64,000 nucleotides of DNA. Origin: Beroe forskalii (Eukaryota; Ctenophora; Nuda; Beroida; Beroidae). The DNA lies in NCBI GenBank assembly GCA_011033025.1, contig WFMF01000291.1, forward strand, positions 1 through 64,000. Reading direction: 5' to 3'. The notes below the pieces were generated by a model. The model was given only the letters and a program-made list of their open reading frames with translations. It did not search any database and was not told the DNA's origin. Of this stretch, positions 9,967 to 22,320 are shown in pieces (within the stretch, counting starts at the first letter, position 1; each line of letters opens with the position of its first letter). Made by a program: the position numbers and the translations under genes.

Positions 9967-12637
9967 TTAATTTACCTTCCTGAGTTGCTTATTGCACGCA
10001 CAAAATATGAGGAGGGCTGCGTTGCAGTTCAAAAGAAGAGTATTGTTCCAATCTGGTTTATTGCGTTGTATGTAGCTTCTTCTGAAAGTAGAATTAATTT
10101 AATATGGAAGCTCTGCAGTCTAGGCAGTGTTTTGATTTCTGCTCATTTCTGGTATCACACGTATTCTTTTCACCTTTTTCAATTTATTTTTCATCATACA
10201 TTCGCGCCCTTGTATGTATTGTAACTGATCATGTCTTTCATTTCACCGTTTTTCTGATTTCTGGGAAACATTACCCCCCCACTTGCTCTTGATATTTATA
10301 TGATTTCTGTAAATCATTACCAATCCCAGTTTTCCCGCACTTACTTTTGATGTATTCCTCCTCCGAGACCCTGTAGACGTGGTGATAGAGCCCTATCACA
10401 AATACAGGTAGTAAACACACCACCTCACAGATAACCACAGCAGTTACACTCGCTGTAGACTTCACGCTCTGTGACACGCTGAGGGAGGGGGTGTAATGAT
10501 ACAGTTTTCAGATTTGAGGAGGAGACGAGAAATAATTTATTAGTTTATTCAGATTTAAGACGAAAAAGATCTCATTGGTCACACCAATAAAAAGTGCATT
10601 TATCAGTTCTTTAGGGCTGGTAAGCCCTTGCTTAACCGGCATTGCGCTGCCCGTTTGGTATTGGGGGAAATTTTCACCCCCCTCCCCCTAACCAGGGGCG
10701 CCGCGCACTCTGTGCGCGAAACCAGGGTCCTGATTAGGGCACCCCCCCCCCCATACTAGCCTTTTTCTGCCACATTTTTTAATCAATATCACTGATGTAA
10801 ATACCCGAATAACTCACTGAGATTTGAGTGATCCAGGGTTGGAGTTGGGTTTACCGCCTCCGTCACATCTACACAGCTTGTTTACTCGAGCTGTGTTACC
10901 CCTACAGGAATGCGTATGTGTTAAAATCCTGGTCAGAGCTGGACAGCTGGTATAGGCCACAGTATGATATATTTGAATGACAGAACCTGGAACATAAATT
11001 AACCAACAGAACCTATTATTAATTATTATGGTTAAATTTGAAACCTTGAAGCATCATATAATATTCAATAAATTCAATAAGAATTCCTACCTTGCGACGA
11101 GGTAAATGATGAGGTAGGAGATACAGATGGTGAGTAGTGGTATGGGGAAGGCTGCTATGAAGTATATAAGGAAGTAGGGGTGGGATACGTCCTTGATACC
11201 GCACGAGTACGAGTTCCTCGTGAACCTAAGAGAAACAAAACGGCGTCATTAAACGAATAAACGGTTGATTTGTTGAAAATGAATTGGAGTTACATGCGTA
11301 TGAATATGATAACTTGCATAAAATCTTATACCGATCTAGAAGTAGAATTAGTTTTTCAGCTGTCAATAAGGAGCAAGCTTTCGATGGGGTCCAATAATAT
11401 TGATAATACTGTCTAGTTTTCAGGGAATTCAAAGGATGCAAGGCGAGTATTTTAACTCTTTTCAGTCAACTCACTCGTAGCTGTTGTACCCCAGCACAGG
11501 AGGTAAGGAGAGGAGGATAGACGACACCCAGACGCAAACCACCAGACAGAGCGCTCGGCTGCGCCCCATCTTCCGCTCGTACTTAAACGGGAATATCACG
11601 TAGATCAGCCTGGGATGGAGTTTGGTGACGAGGTTGATAAGGAAGGTTTGTTTTATTGTCAATAGATCTCCTTATTTCTTAAAGTTAAATTTTTTTAGCT
11701 CCAGGAATTAGATCTTGTTAACTTTTAATTGATTTGCTTTTTGTGAATATTGGCACAAAATAAGTTATAAATCTAGAAGTTTTCTTAAGATTTAATCCTA
11801 TACAGTACCTGTCCATAGCGTAGAGAGCGAGAGTCCACATGCTGCAGGCTGCTACGGCGTTGTCAAGGAGACCACTAAACACGCACGTGGCGTTAGATGA
11901 CCACGGCCACTCCCCTTTCAACTGTGAGAAGAACTGGTGAGTGGTTAAAAATTGGTACAAATTATTTCTAATTTCACGAATATATTAGGGGAATCACGTA
12001 CGACCATCAAAGTAAAACATTCTCTAGAGCTCTATAATAATCTGATCCTTGGATTATAAAATCGAAATTCAGTGTTTGTTTTATGTTTGTCATATACCCA
12101 TACACCTATATAGATAAGACTTATATAGATAAGACTTTGGACTATGATGTATCTCCTCACCCGTGAGGCTAGACAGACAGGTACAGTCCAGCAAATGGTA
12201 CAGGTATCTGCAAATGCTATGGAGAGGAAGATGAGATTACTGGTGTTCCGCCTGATGTGGCAGTTTAAGATGAAGGCTAGGAGGATTAGGCCGTGGAACA
12301 CGATACCCACCACTAGAATCGTACTGAGGGGAGAGATTGTGTGTTAGAATGTGAGGGTAACAGAAGTTTTAGGGAGGTAACATGAAGTGTTGGGGCAACA
12401 TGAAGTGAGAGTTGCAGAGGTAGGCAAGGAGGATGAGTTGGTGGAAGAGCTAGCTATCTGGTATTTTGATATTTTGATGTTGCAGGTTAGGCAATTTGCA
12501 ATTTGGCATGACTGATCACTATATTCCCTCCAATCCCCTGATTACCTGAAGTAGATGATATAGAAGGTGTCCAGAGCAGTGAATTGTCTTGTTGGTATCG
12601 CGGTTACATTGGTGTGGAAGGACGGAGTGGTTATCAT
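9967..12637 (-). CDS. Rhodopsin-family (class A) GPCR, seven exons, one-base break in helix 7
   Basis: Minus-strand exons in transcript order are 12637-12546, 12323-12161, 11921-11809, 11609-11475, 11225-11091, 10478-10345 and 10081-9967. Every border is GT-AG and the phases agree. The N-terminus (MITTPSFHTNVTAIP) has a glycosylation site NVT and no obvious signal peptide. Helix 1 is ILVVGIVFHGLILLAF, helix 2 FLSIAFADTCTICW, helix 3 CVFSGLLDNAVAACSMWTLA and helix 4 ALCLVVCVWVSSILLSLPP. Loop 2 has the pairing cysteine (SYSCGI), helix 5 is YFLIYFIAAFPIPLL and helix 6 ICEVVCLLPVFVIGLY. The DRY motif is DRL, CWxP is CLLP, and NPxxY is replaced by NAALLIF. Helix 7 changes frame between GTILFF and LNCNAALL, in the run at about 10,031-10,034. 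The model has 887 coding bases, one short of 296 codons. The short tail ends NKQLRKVN. The DRLIYVIFPFKYE and LPPVLGY layout recalls GPR161 or amine receptors, but the ligand is unknown. Confidence 0.82.
10685..10742. repeat. GC-rich palindromic repeat, CCTAACCAGGGGCG type, copy 1
   Basis: It starts CCCTAACCAGGGGCG, has a CGCGCACTCTGTGCGCG hairpin in the middle and ends AACCAGGGTCCTGATTAGGG. The same plan occurs at 19,044. It lies in the GPCR intron between the helix 5 and helix 6 exons, followed by a C run. Confidence 0.75.
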
Positions 12638-15235
12638 CTGTGTATAGTGGTAATCGTTAGGGGTGGAATCGATAATAAATCTGTAATAATGCGAGACTAT
12701 TGTGACATTTACAACATGGATGGGCTGGGTCTTTGTGGCTTCAAGAATACATCTGCAAACAAGTTAGCAAGTTGTAGGATAAAAGATGAAGAATAGCAGT
12801 TCTATTATAAAATAGCTCCAATTATCGTAAACTACGCCTTAAATCGAGACTAATGAGTTACGGGGACTTGAAATAATCTTCGAAAATACAAGTTATAGAA
12901 CTGTCGCAAAATTTAATAAAATAGCAAAATACATTAATACCACAATATTATGTGCTAACAGGTAGCTTTTGTTTATAGAGACATTAGTAATTTAACTATG
13001 ACTGTCACATTATGCATAAAGTGTCTCGCTTTATAAGCTAGACAATTTAAAACATCCAACTAAGGCTTCAATATCGGTTTCTCTTCTAAAAACTGTAACA
13101 ATGAACTTCTCTAACTTCCTTGAACGTGCAGGAAAATCGTGAGAATTCGTAGACATCTAGATGTACTTCTAGATCAGATCTAATATGCTTATCAACGTAT
13201 ATCGCAATCTAGATCAACAACACTAAACGGTTTACGATATTGTTAATATACGGCTCCACGATAACTGTGTATATAATATAGAGCTCGTTATTTGCAGGTA
13301 GCGATTAGTAGAACTTGTGATTCCTTCAATTCAACATTCTAAACTATGAAAATGACGATATTTTCAACTGCCTACGGTTCGTCAGCGACATTCCAATATA
13401 CAAACATCCGTACAAGTATTTTAAACACAATGTTAATTCATATATATACGCGACATGCATCATCATTCGTACTGTGACACACGGTCATTCAATGGGATAT
13501 GTTTTTAACAGCGATCTGCGTCTACGACTGATATATGTGTGATTGATCATGACTACGAAAATGAGAAATATGAAGAATCAGGAACCATGTAATTCAGGAC
13601 ATAAGTCGCAAGTAAAACGGTGCGCAATGGCATCAGCAAGGGAAATTTACGTCGTTATGATCTACATCAGGTGAGGTCTAGCATCAACAAAAATGTCAAG
13701 CACTATAGAAATTAATAGTCAATTCAATCAAGAAGTACACAAAACATATAGCAGTATAACTCATGTTTTATGGAAATATCACGAACATAATGCGACACCT
13801 GGTCAAATAAATTTGACACTTCGGGTCTATCACCAATGATATGCGATGTTTATGTCATAAATTGGCCGCATTAAACTCTCAATCTGACGGTGTCTGACGG
13901 TGTTTCCAGCTGACTGCTCTTTAGTAACAGCTTGATTTATATATTAACGCCTAATATTTTAAAATACTGAGACTTATTATGCACGGATATGCAGCGACAA
14001 AGTGGCTCTGCCTACACAGACTCGGTATTAGCCTGGGTATCAGCGGTGACAATAGCTCCAAACGCAGTACAGTTGTATAGGCGCTCCGCTGGGAAAGTGG
14101 TAGCTCATAAACGGTGTCAGTTTAACGCTCAAAACTCTGATTATGACGTTTTTATCTACTGTCTAGTATTAGGCTTGACTCGTTTGACAATGTACATATT
14201 ATATTACCTTTGTTTTATCCGGTCTTATGATCTTGTTTTTTCAGTGTCAGAGCTTCAGAGGTTTTGTTTAGGATGTACGTACTGTAGCGCCATTGTTGAA
14301 TGAAGTTTTATGTTTCACAAACATTTGACTTTGGTGTAAAAGGTTTTTAAAAAGCACTGAATAAAAGTCAAAGTTGTCTTCTGTGTGAGGCTGTGAAACT
14401 TCGTGAACCTTGAATTTAAAATATCATCAAATTCACAGCCTACATTGAACGTGACACCTTTGTCACAAACGAGCAAATTCGAGAAGAGATCCACGATTTG
14501 TGAACCAGCGCAGCAGGCTTGTCTCTCTAGTTACATATATGACTGCAATTAAAATAATATATGAAACTGCTATGCCATTAAAAGTGCAATCAAGTGCGGT
14601 CAATATATTACTGACTATGTTTAAGAGTGTATGCCCGGCTGATCATCGATGACATCAGTTATTAAAAGTAGCCATTTTCTGGTGCCACGTGAGAAAAGTA
14701 AGCAATCTCAACGGACATCATTATCAAATCTCAAAGTGGCAAATGATGACGTTTAAACGATTATTCTAATGCCTGGTGGGTAGCAGACCCGATATAAATC
14801 GCAGATAACGATGATAATATCGACAACTGTTAAAACTGCTGGCAATATGTCAGAGTAGTGGCAGCAATATCGGAGGTTTGGCAGTGCAGGCTGCCACGAC
14901 ATGCTTTATAACAAACATCCTGCAGGAAGTCTTACTATACTTGATGTATACGATCTTACTAAGGATCTGAGAAAATATTTCCGGGGGACAACAATTGCCG
15001 TTAAAATAACGGAAATATTTTATTGTTTTTAGTCGGCAATAACACGGATATATCCGCGAACAAAACACTGTCAAGACTGTTCCAGACAGCTGTTAAAATC
15101 TAATAAGCCTGAAATCAACAACTGATAAAAAGGCAGGTTCACGGCTCAGGTGAAGATCAGACCACGACAACTGCGTATCGGAGATAATGCATTACCTAGA
15201 CAGGGGGAGCTACGAACCGATCATACTGGTTGAAA
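12638..15235. other. Upstream flank of the GPCR, no gene seen
   Basis: This should include the GPCR promoter and 5' UTR. Open frames are short and show no family pattern. I see no recognisable repeat until the CRE-type copies begin at 15,236. It is plain AT-rich DNA. Confidence 0.5.
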
Positions 15236-15294
15236 GTGACGTCATTATCGTGGTTTAGTATGGAGAACTGATGCCATCCTATCGCCCTTTTAAA
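15236..15294 (+). repeat. CRE-type TIR repeat
   Basis: It has GTGACGTCATTATCGTGG, then TTTAGTATGGAGAACTGATG and an ATCGCCCTTTT end. It is partial, with the left terminal repeat worn away. Confidence 0.7.
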
Positions 15295-15448
15295 TTAGTA
15301 CGCAACAGGCAGCTAGACACGGATTTGATGTGTGTCCTGAGTGTTGGATAACACACCAGTCAAATATTTGATCCATAATTTCATTAATGAAAGTGTCGGT
15401 GAAGATTTCGCTTCGTTGTCCCCAGTGGTACAAATACAAGACAATTCA

Positions 15449-15518
15449 GAGTGACGTCACTATCACGGGTTAGAACAGAGAACTGATGAAGTTGGAGTGG
15501 CTATTTTGTTTCCTCGTC
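15449..15518 (+). repeat. CRE-type TIR repeat
   Basis: It has GAGTGACGTCACTATCACGG, TTAGAACAGAGAACTGATGA and GGAGTGGCTATTTTG. The 8-bp CRE palindrome TGACGTCA is intact. Confidence 0.72.
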
Positions 15519-15881
15519 CTGCAAGAACCCAGGTAGTAAAGTGGGTGTCGTATTTTGAGCACTGAGATCTTGTAAATTGGGTAACACTTAGAGACAATTT
15601 CATGGCAACAGTTCAGGCTGGATATAGATGTGCTCGACAATTACCTTTGTTTTTATTTGTGCAGTGTTTACAAAACAAAGATAATCGGTCAAAAAGGTCA
15701 CGGTTGGTTATCGGTTACCATCACTTACCGTATCAACTTTGCAGGCAGCTGATTCAATATGACTAGGTGCAAGCAACTCTGAGACAATAGATCAAATGTT
15801 GCTTCACTGCACTCCTAACAGTATCCAATGGTTACTATTGGTCGATAATTCTAACAGTAACTATACGCGTCACCTGCAGAC

Positions 15882-15953
15882 ATTAGGCGGTTCTGAGGAC
15901 GTCATTATAAGGGTAAATAACGGTCGAGTTGACGACGTCTTATCGCCTAATTT
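15882..15953 (+). repeat. CRE-type TIR repeat with both ends
   Basis: The left end is ATTAGGCGGTTCTGAGGACG and the right end TTATCGCCTAATTTTCG, which complement each other. The middle carries GACGTCATTATAAGGG and GAGTTGACGACGTC. It is one of the clearest copies showing both terminal repeats. Confidence 0.75.
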
Positions 15954-15959
15954 TCGTGT

Positions 15960-17319
15960 GAAACATATCAATACTATCGGTAATACTATTGGGTCCTAGA
16001 ATTTTACGAGCCCTGCCTTTGGTCGACGAAACACTAGAATTGTGTAATCCGGCCCATTTCTGTATAACTGGGAGTCACGACTCAAGTTAGCCATGTGGTA
16101 GCTTTGGCACTGATTGGATTTTAGGATATAATGAGTATCGACCTGTGATATACCTTCCTAGCAGTAGGTATGTCTAACTGTCTAAGTCGACAGACCTGGC
16201 ATGCAAGTTGCCATAGAAACGCAAGTGATAGATAGAGTAAACAAAAAGTCTTTTTCGAGCATTTCATTTCATCACCCCTAATTGCTGCTATTTTGATTTT
16301 TGATTTTGATGTTTAAAATTTGGATTAGATTTGAAAGAAAATGATACCGTAATGCAGTATACTTCGATTGGTGCTAACCTTAACATGGCACAAAATTTAT
16401 CGATTATAGAAATTTTCTCTAATTAAGAAGCAAACAAGTAAACAACACTAAAAGCAAAATAGTAACAAAAATTAATCAAATCAAACTTCAAGTATCAAAA
16501 CAGTAATAAACAACACTATCAAACTCCTCAACAACTTCAGCAAATAACTTGAAAATTAATTAAACAAATCGTGCGTGGTGTCTCATAACCATCATTCACC
16601 ACGGAAGGAGTGCAATCTCGATATTACTCAAATCTTCTCGAATCTTCCGGGGAATCTAAATCCAGATTCGTGGAAATTTGAGTTTACTTGATCACGAAAT
16701 CATTGCACAGTTTGCTACTACACCAATTATAAAATTACTAAATTATACCGTCCAATTTTATTGAACTTCGAGACTTATTTGTAGTCATCAATGGTGCATT
16801 CCCCGCATTTCATGGTGAATGTAATTTCGCATGAACTCATCCCTTTCACCATCGACATTCTACTATTCTAATTTATCCGGGTAACAAGTATTTTCATCCT
16901 AGACAACTGTTCCAGAAATATGAAAATCGATGAAAATCTTAGGTAAACCATCAAATATAATATGGACAAATTACATTCATGAATTTCAAAATTACAGACG
17001 GTACAAGATGAAAGTACCAAACTACAACCGCAACCCCCCACTCATCATAAAATGTTAGATTTGATGGTTTGGTCTAGAAGTTGAACACTCTTAATAACAG
17101 CTGTAGATCAATGTCTCACTGTATTCTTGTAATGAATCAAGATACGTTTCAGTTACTTCTTAAGTTCTTATTGCCCTATAGCACTCTCAATGAGCACCTG
17201 CCTTGAAAGTATGTGGTCTAATGCTATCAGCTTTGTACTTTGAGGCTCTAGTAAGACTGATCTAGTTCTGTTTCCATCTCCCCCATGTCAATCTCCACAC
17301 TTTATTGCTGATTTGGGGC
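15960..17319. other. Intergenic, nothing recognised
   Basis: AT-rich DNA. The stretch about 16,300-16,560 is especially A-rich. No coding signal, RNA gene or repeat family was recognised. Confidence 0.5.
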
Positions 17320-18240
17320 CCCTTTTCCCTCACTTTCAGGGTGTAATGAAATCAAAGAGGTTGCCCCCTTTATTGCTCCCCAATCCCCAGAAAAAGGCAA
17401 AAGGTGGGCCGGTATATCCCATTATTATGGTTTGCGAAATTTAACCTCCGCAGCTTTTCATGTAACTTGCTTAAAATGAAATAAAAGCAATAAAACAGTC
17501 GATTTTATTCAACTGATGTTAGTCGTGCCCCCATTAATCAATATACCTTTGATTATTTACCTTTAAAAAGCTCTGGGGGGGTCCTTTAAAAAATTTAAGG
17601 GAAAAAGGACTAACTAATTTTTTGGGGTTTTTCTTTTTTTGATAATGGTTTTTTAAATATTATATTTTTTAAATTAATTTTAAAATACTTTCTTTTTTTT
17701 TTTTTTAAAACTCTTTTAAAAATTTTCCCTTCGGGGGAAAACAAGAAGTAAAAAATTCCCCTTTTCCCCCAAAAATTTTGGTTTGTTTTTGGTTTTTTCT
17801 ATACACAAAATTTTCCTCTGGACAATTTTTCCAAAGGGAAAATTCAAAATTTTTCCCCCTTGTTTTTAAAAGAGAAAAAAAATTAACAATGGGGACTGTT
17901 TTTAAACGCAAAAATTAAGGTTTCTGATGAGCATTTTTACCCCTCTAGTCTTTGATAACTTTAATAAAACCACTGGGTCCCTTTTCTTGGGCCCTTTAAA
18001 TTATAATGCCTCAACCCCCCAAAGTCTGTCAAATTTCAAATTGAACCCACATAAAAGCTAAAAAAAAGGGCAAAGGTAAGTTTCCTAATTTGGGCAATTT
18101 AAAGTCTCAAAGTTTAAAAATCAGAGAGGGGGTTTATTGAGCCTTTTGAAAAAAAAATTTTAATTAAACAAAAACGAAAGTTAGAATAATTTCTTTGATA
18201 AACAAATTAAACCCAAAACAAAAAAAGCATTTTTCGCCAT
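17320..18240. other. Homopolymer-rich stretch, probable low-quality consensus
   Basis: Runs of T, A, G and C of 4-12 bases follow one another (for example CTCTGGGGGGGTCCTTTAAA), unlike the flanks. The texture suggests wrongly lengthened homopolymers rather than a real satellite. Open frames here should not be trusted. Confidence 0.6.
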
Positions 18241-20024
18241 TAAGATATATTTATTATTTTCTTCTTTTCATTCTTTTCATTCCTTCTTAATTATCATTTT
18301 TCATAAAATATTATTGAAAGAAGAGAATAAAAATGAGAAATGAGTTTTAATATTCGTACTCCACGTCCCTTTGAAAGTTATGTTTTGGAATATTCAAAGT
18401 AATTGCCTTAGGAAACAATTAATCCGTCCTCAGTACTTTGAACAGCTCTTCTATCATAATAAACCACACATACCTATAAAAATTAATCAAATATCTACAC
18501 CTGAAAAGGAAGTGCATTTTTCTAATTCACGGTACGAATAATTGTCCACCACAATTGACAATTATAACTTAACGTATTAGATTCGATACATAAAGTTAGC
18601 GAGACAGCTGCTTCTACTATACAACCTCAATACAGCAAAGCACTTAAAAATCATTGCATTTTCATTAACTACGCACGAATAGTCTGGATTTACGTGTTAA
18701 ATGAGCAATTGAAATTTCGAAATTTGAAATAATAACATTTAGATTTGCGTCACTCGGAGAAAGAAAGAGCAAATGATCCAGGCCTCCTTTGAGGACGTGA
18801 GGTTTCTGATTATGTTAATATGTTTCACGCACGACTGCACGAGCAAGCTATTGTAACAAAAAGATATGGATGTATCTGAACTTCTGAACTGTAGTTCGTA
18901 GATTAAATACTGGCAGTTTGGAGGAAGTGAGGAACGCTCAGGCTACAGTGATGCAGTGCACTGATATCAACGATGTGACCGTCGCACCATCTATACTCTA
19001 TAGTTCTACTGTAGACCGACTGTCAAGATCAGATCCCGATGTTCCCCTAACCAGGGGCGTCGCGAAAAGCTTGCCACGCCGCGCACTTCGTGCGCGTAAC
19101 CAGGGTCCTAGTTAGGCCTAGGGCAAATCCCGATACAAATCACCCTGACCCAAAACCCATGTTTTACTTTTGATACCTATCCGATCTATGATAAACCGTA
19201 CTTACTATCATGCGCGCAGTATTTACTCAAAACACGTATCTAGATCTGTCCACCTGAACAAGATTCCAGAAGTTGATTGCTCTAGTAGCTTTATTTTGTG
19301 CGCGCACACGGGACTGGGAGTAAACAACAGGGTGTCTTTCATGAAAATTAATAAACAGGGACACATACGGTCGAGCATTGCGCACACGATAGATCTAGGA
19401 CGGGAAAGGAGTTTTCATGAGTTTTCGACAGTCGGCTTCCACTATGACTGCGTTGGACCGTTGGTCAGGTCAATGATATCAGTGCGCGCAATGGACCGTT
19501 AGCAATATGCAGTAACATCTAACTCTAAGCGGCACTCAAGATCCCGATCACTGTAAATGTAAATGTTATAGCAGCTTAAGATACCCCAATGTGCCTTGCA
19601 CCCACTCCCGCATAACTTAACTGCGTTAAACAGCGCATACTCAAGCATAACAATGCACTTAACGAATGGTTGTGGACTGCCCTTATGAAAGGTGGCTTTT
19701 CCCTGCACAACTGGAGATTGATGAAGGGCATTTAATCGCGAGATTGATGAAGTGATGACTGATGTGTACCCGGCAGCGTAATATGATTGGTATCGGTCAG
19801 AAGTTTTACCGTGAACCCTCAACGGCCGCTGACTATCATGGTTGTGTCATTCTTGATGCTGCGAACAACAAGATGCTCGTGTTGATATGAACAATTATTC
19901 ACCTTAATATGTGATAATGACGTCACCTTTTACTGACTATTGTTTGTGGGTGACCTAGTGTGCACTTAGTTATTAAACGGGTATCACTATAGAAGTAGGG
20001 TATGACATAAGTTCTAGAATGGTT
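18241..20024. other. Intergenic with scattered repeat fragments
   Basis: It holds the GC-rich palindromic repeat at 19,044 and a worn CRE-type fragment with GTGATAATGACGTCACC at about 19,910-19,926. The 107- and 110-codon open frames at 19.2-19.8 kb resemble no known family and have no splice partners. Confidence 0.5.
19044..19123. repeat. GC-rich palindromic repeat, CCTAACCAGGGGCG type, copy 2
   Basis: It has CCCCTAACCAGGGGCGTCGC, a CGCGCACTTCGTGCGCG hairpin and AACCAGGGTCCTAGTTAGG. It is longer than copy 1 by an internal CGAAAAGCTTGCCACGC piece. The ends CCTAAC and GTTAGG are inverted repeats, as in a small MITE. Confidence 0.75.
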
Positions 20025-20110
20025 GTTCATGGTAGGAGATTGCCCACTACTCCTGGGGTAAACGATTTATCGTTTACCCCAGGAGTAGTGGGCAATCTCC
20101 TACCATGAAC
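20025..20110. repeat. 86-bp palindrome (42-bp arms, 2-bp centre)
   Basis: The left arm from GTTCATGGTAGGAGATTGCC is mirrored exactly by the right arm ending GGCAATCTCCTACCATGAAC. The two arms are separated only by TT. The next palindrome starts at the following base. Confidence 0.95.
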
Positions 20111-20184
20111 ATCTCGGATTCCGGAGGCTTATCCAATATCTAGCTAATTAGCTAGATATTGGATAAGCCTCCGGAATCCGAGAT
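20111..20184. repeat. 74-bp perfect palindrome with no spacer
   Basis: From ATCTCGGATTCCGGAGGC to its complement ending CCGGAATCCGAGAT, centred on TAGCTAA|TTAGCTA at 20147/20148. GAAC stands directly before and directly after it, a possible 4-bp target duplication. It touches the 86-bp palindrome without a gap. Confidence 0.95.
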
Positions 20185-20483
20185 GAACTGGATGAGATGC
20201 AGCTATCTGACGGATAAGCAGCCCTTGTGCAGTTCTATCATTGTTAAATGATAAGATGATAGATCAATTATTCAATGGATTTATGGATATCATGGAGGTA
20301 GGAATGACAACTAGAATTCCAGGTTGGAACCGCGTAAGTTACCGAATTATTGGCCGAGGTGTTTTCTTTTTTATTTTTTTTTAATTTTCATACCCACTTC
20401 CATGTCATATTTCATTCACTATGCAAATCACTATCCGGCATCCGCTGTCATGTCTTGAATCTGGAAGATAAACAGCAGACAGC

Positions 20484-20555
20484 TGAGAGTGACGTCATCA
20501 TCACAGTTTAGAGTTGTGAGCTCCTGAAATCACACCGCCTCCTTCTCACTCGTGT
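20484..20555 (+). repeat. CRE-type TIR repeat
   Basis: It has GAGAGTGACGTCATCATCAC, GTTTAGAGTTGTGAGCTCCT and ACACCGCCTCCTTCTCACTCG. The right terminal repeat and intact CRE core are clear. Confidence 0.75.
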
Positions 20556-22320
20556 TATCTGCTACCTGAAACAATACAACGTAGAGTACTTAGTAGAGTA
20601 TCAAGTCTAACGTGTCTCCAGTTGATTTGATTCCTACAATTACACTTTTAACTCCATCAATGAATCGCATTCCTTGTAGGCGATTGAGAATGACCTCATT
20701 GTCACATTACAAAATACCGAATATTGAGCTCTTTTGAAGCGCGTATTTTGCGTGATCAGCTCGTATATATTATGTAATATATTGGTGATCAGATTAAGCT
20801 ATTGGGGCCGTGACATATTGATGCAGTAACTACATTAATGCTCGCTGTACCGTGGGAAACTATCCTCAGCTTTGCAACACAAACACACATAATTACTCCC
20901 TCTACCGTCCTGTCTCCTGATTGGCCAGCGTACTCCCCCGTTCCCGCCTCTGATTGGTTGTTTACCGCGGTTTAAGCCCCGGATTCTCCCTCTCCCGCGG
21001 GCAGGATCCCCACCCCCTCCGGAGCTGCTACCTGGGTGACTGAGCGGGATCCTGAGCGGATAAAACATTCTGTGACGACATCAATTCACTATTTTAAGTC
21101 AATAAAAATGATGTTATTTTCTGCCGCGTGCGGTGCGTCCGTTGTCTCTGTAGCCGTAGCTGGAGTATGCACCTAATTCAATCACGCTGATCGGACCCTG
21201 GGAAAATACTGGCGAATAATTTGTTTTTGTTTAGAAATGGCATATATTTATAAGCACACATACCGCCTCTCTTTCTCACTCTCTTTCTCACTCTCTTTCT
21301 ACCTCTCTCCCCCTCTCCGGTGGAAATTGCATCATATTATATACGGATGAGGTAGTTGGTGTGTGACAAATAGGAGTTGGGTCGTGGGAAAAGCTGAGCG
21401 GGGACAGGAGAAGGAGGAGCCTGGAGGGTGGACAACGTGTGCCATCCTCCTCTCCTCTTCCTCCCTGAGAGTGATTAAACCTCCAACTATGCTATGTTAG
21501 TGATGGTATTGTGAGGAGTGAAAGTAGTGAGTTGGTGACGTTGAACTGCGTCTATATTTCATACGCGTGTGCGTGTGAACTGTAATAAATTACATGGCAC
21601 ACGACGCAGCATTCTCTCTCTCACTCCGAGTTGTTTGGGTACCGTGGGAATATGTTTGGTGGGAGAGAGGGTGGGGAGACAGTCGTGTGCCGAGGTGATA
21701 TCACACCTCGAAGTGGCATGTCGATAAAACACCACGTTATTCTGTGATAATGACGTGGTTTTAGTTGTTTGTATTCGTGCGCGGCTCAAATGAGTAGTGT
21801 GCCAGAGAGTCGGAAGCAAATTTTGGAAATTAGGAGTCAAAGTTTTCGAATTGTACCATGTTATGTCAAGGCCGGGAATAGATTATGGATATGATATGGG
21901 AAGACACGGAAAGTTCTGTGCATCTTCGGAAATTTGATAGGTGATGTGAAAGTGTTCCTTGATTGAGATGACTGTCGCAGGACGCAGCATTCGGCCTGCG
22001 AAGATCTGTTCCTCACCGGCTAATGCACGCAGGAAATTGTTAAAACTTCTGAAGAAAGTGCTCGTGCCGGTGCTATGATTGAATATGATCATCGTATGAA
22101 GCCGTGACTAATTACCATAACAACCCCTAATTGCTCCGACAAGCCAGCTAATTGGCATGACAACCAAGCTAATTGGCACGACAACCACTAATTGGCATGA
22201 CCACGACGCTAAGCGTGACTAAACGCCGTACCATCGTCTACATGTTGCCCGGATATACACTTCCCGACTAGCAGGTTGTAAAAATAGGCAGCGATAGGCA
22301 GGTTATAATTATTAGGCCCC

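Noticed and set aside
13989..14303. 104-codon open frame upstream of the GPCR
   Set aside because: No domain or repeat pattern, and composition like the surrounding non-coding DNA.
19170..19822. Facing 110- and 107-codon frames
   Set aside because: No family signal. The region also contains fragments of dispersed repeats.
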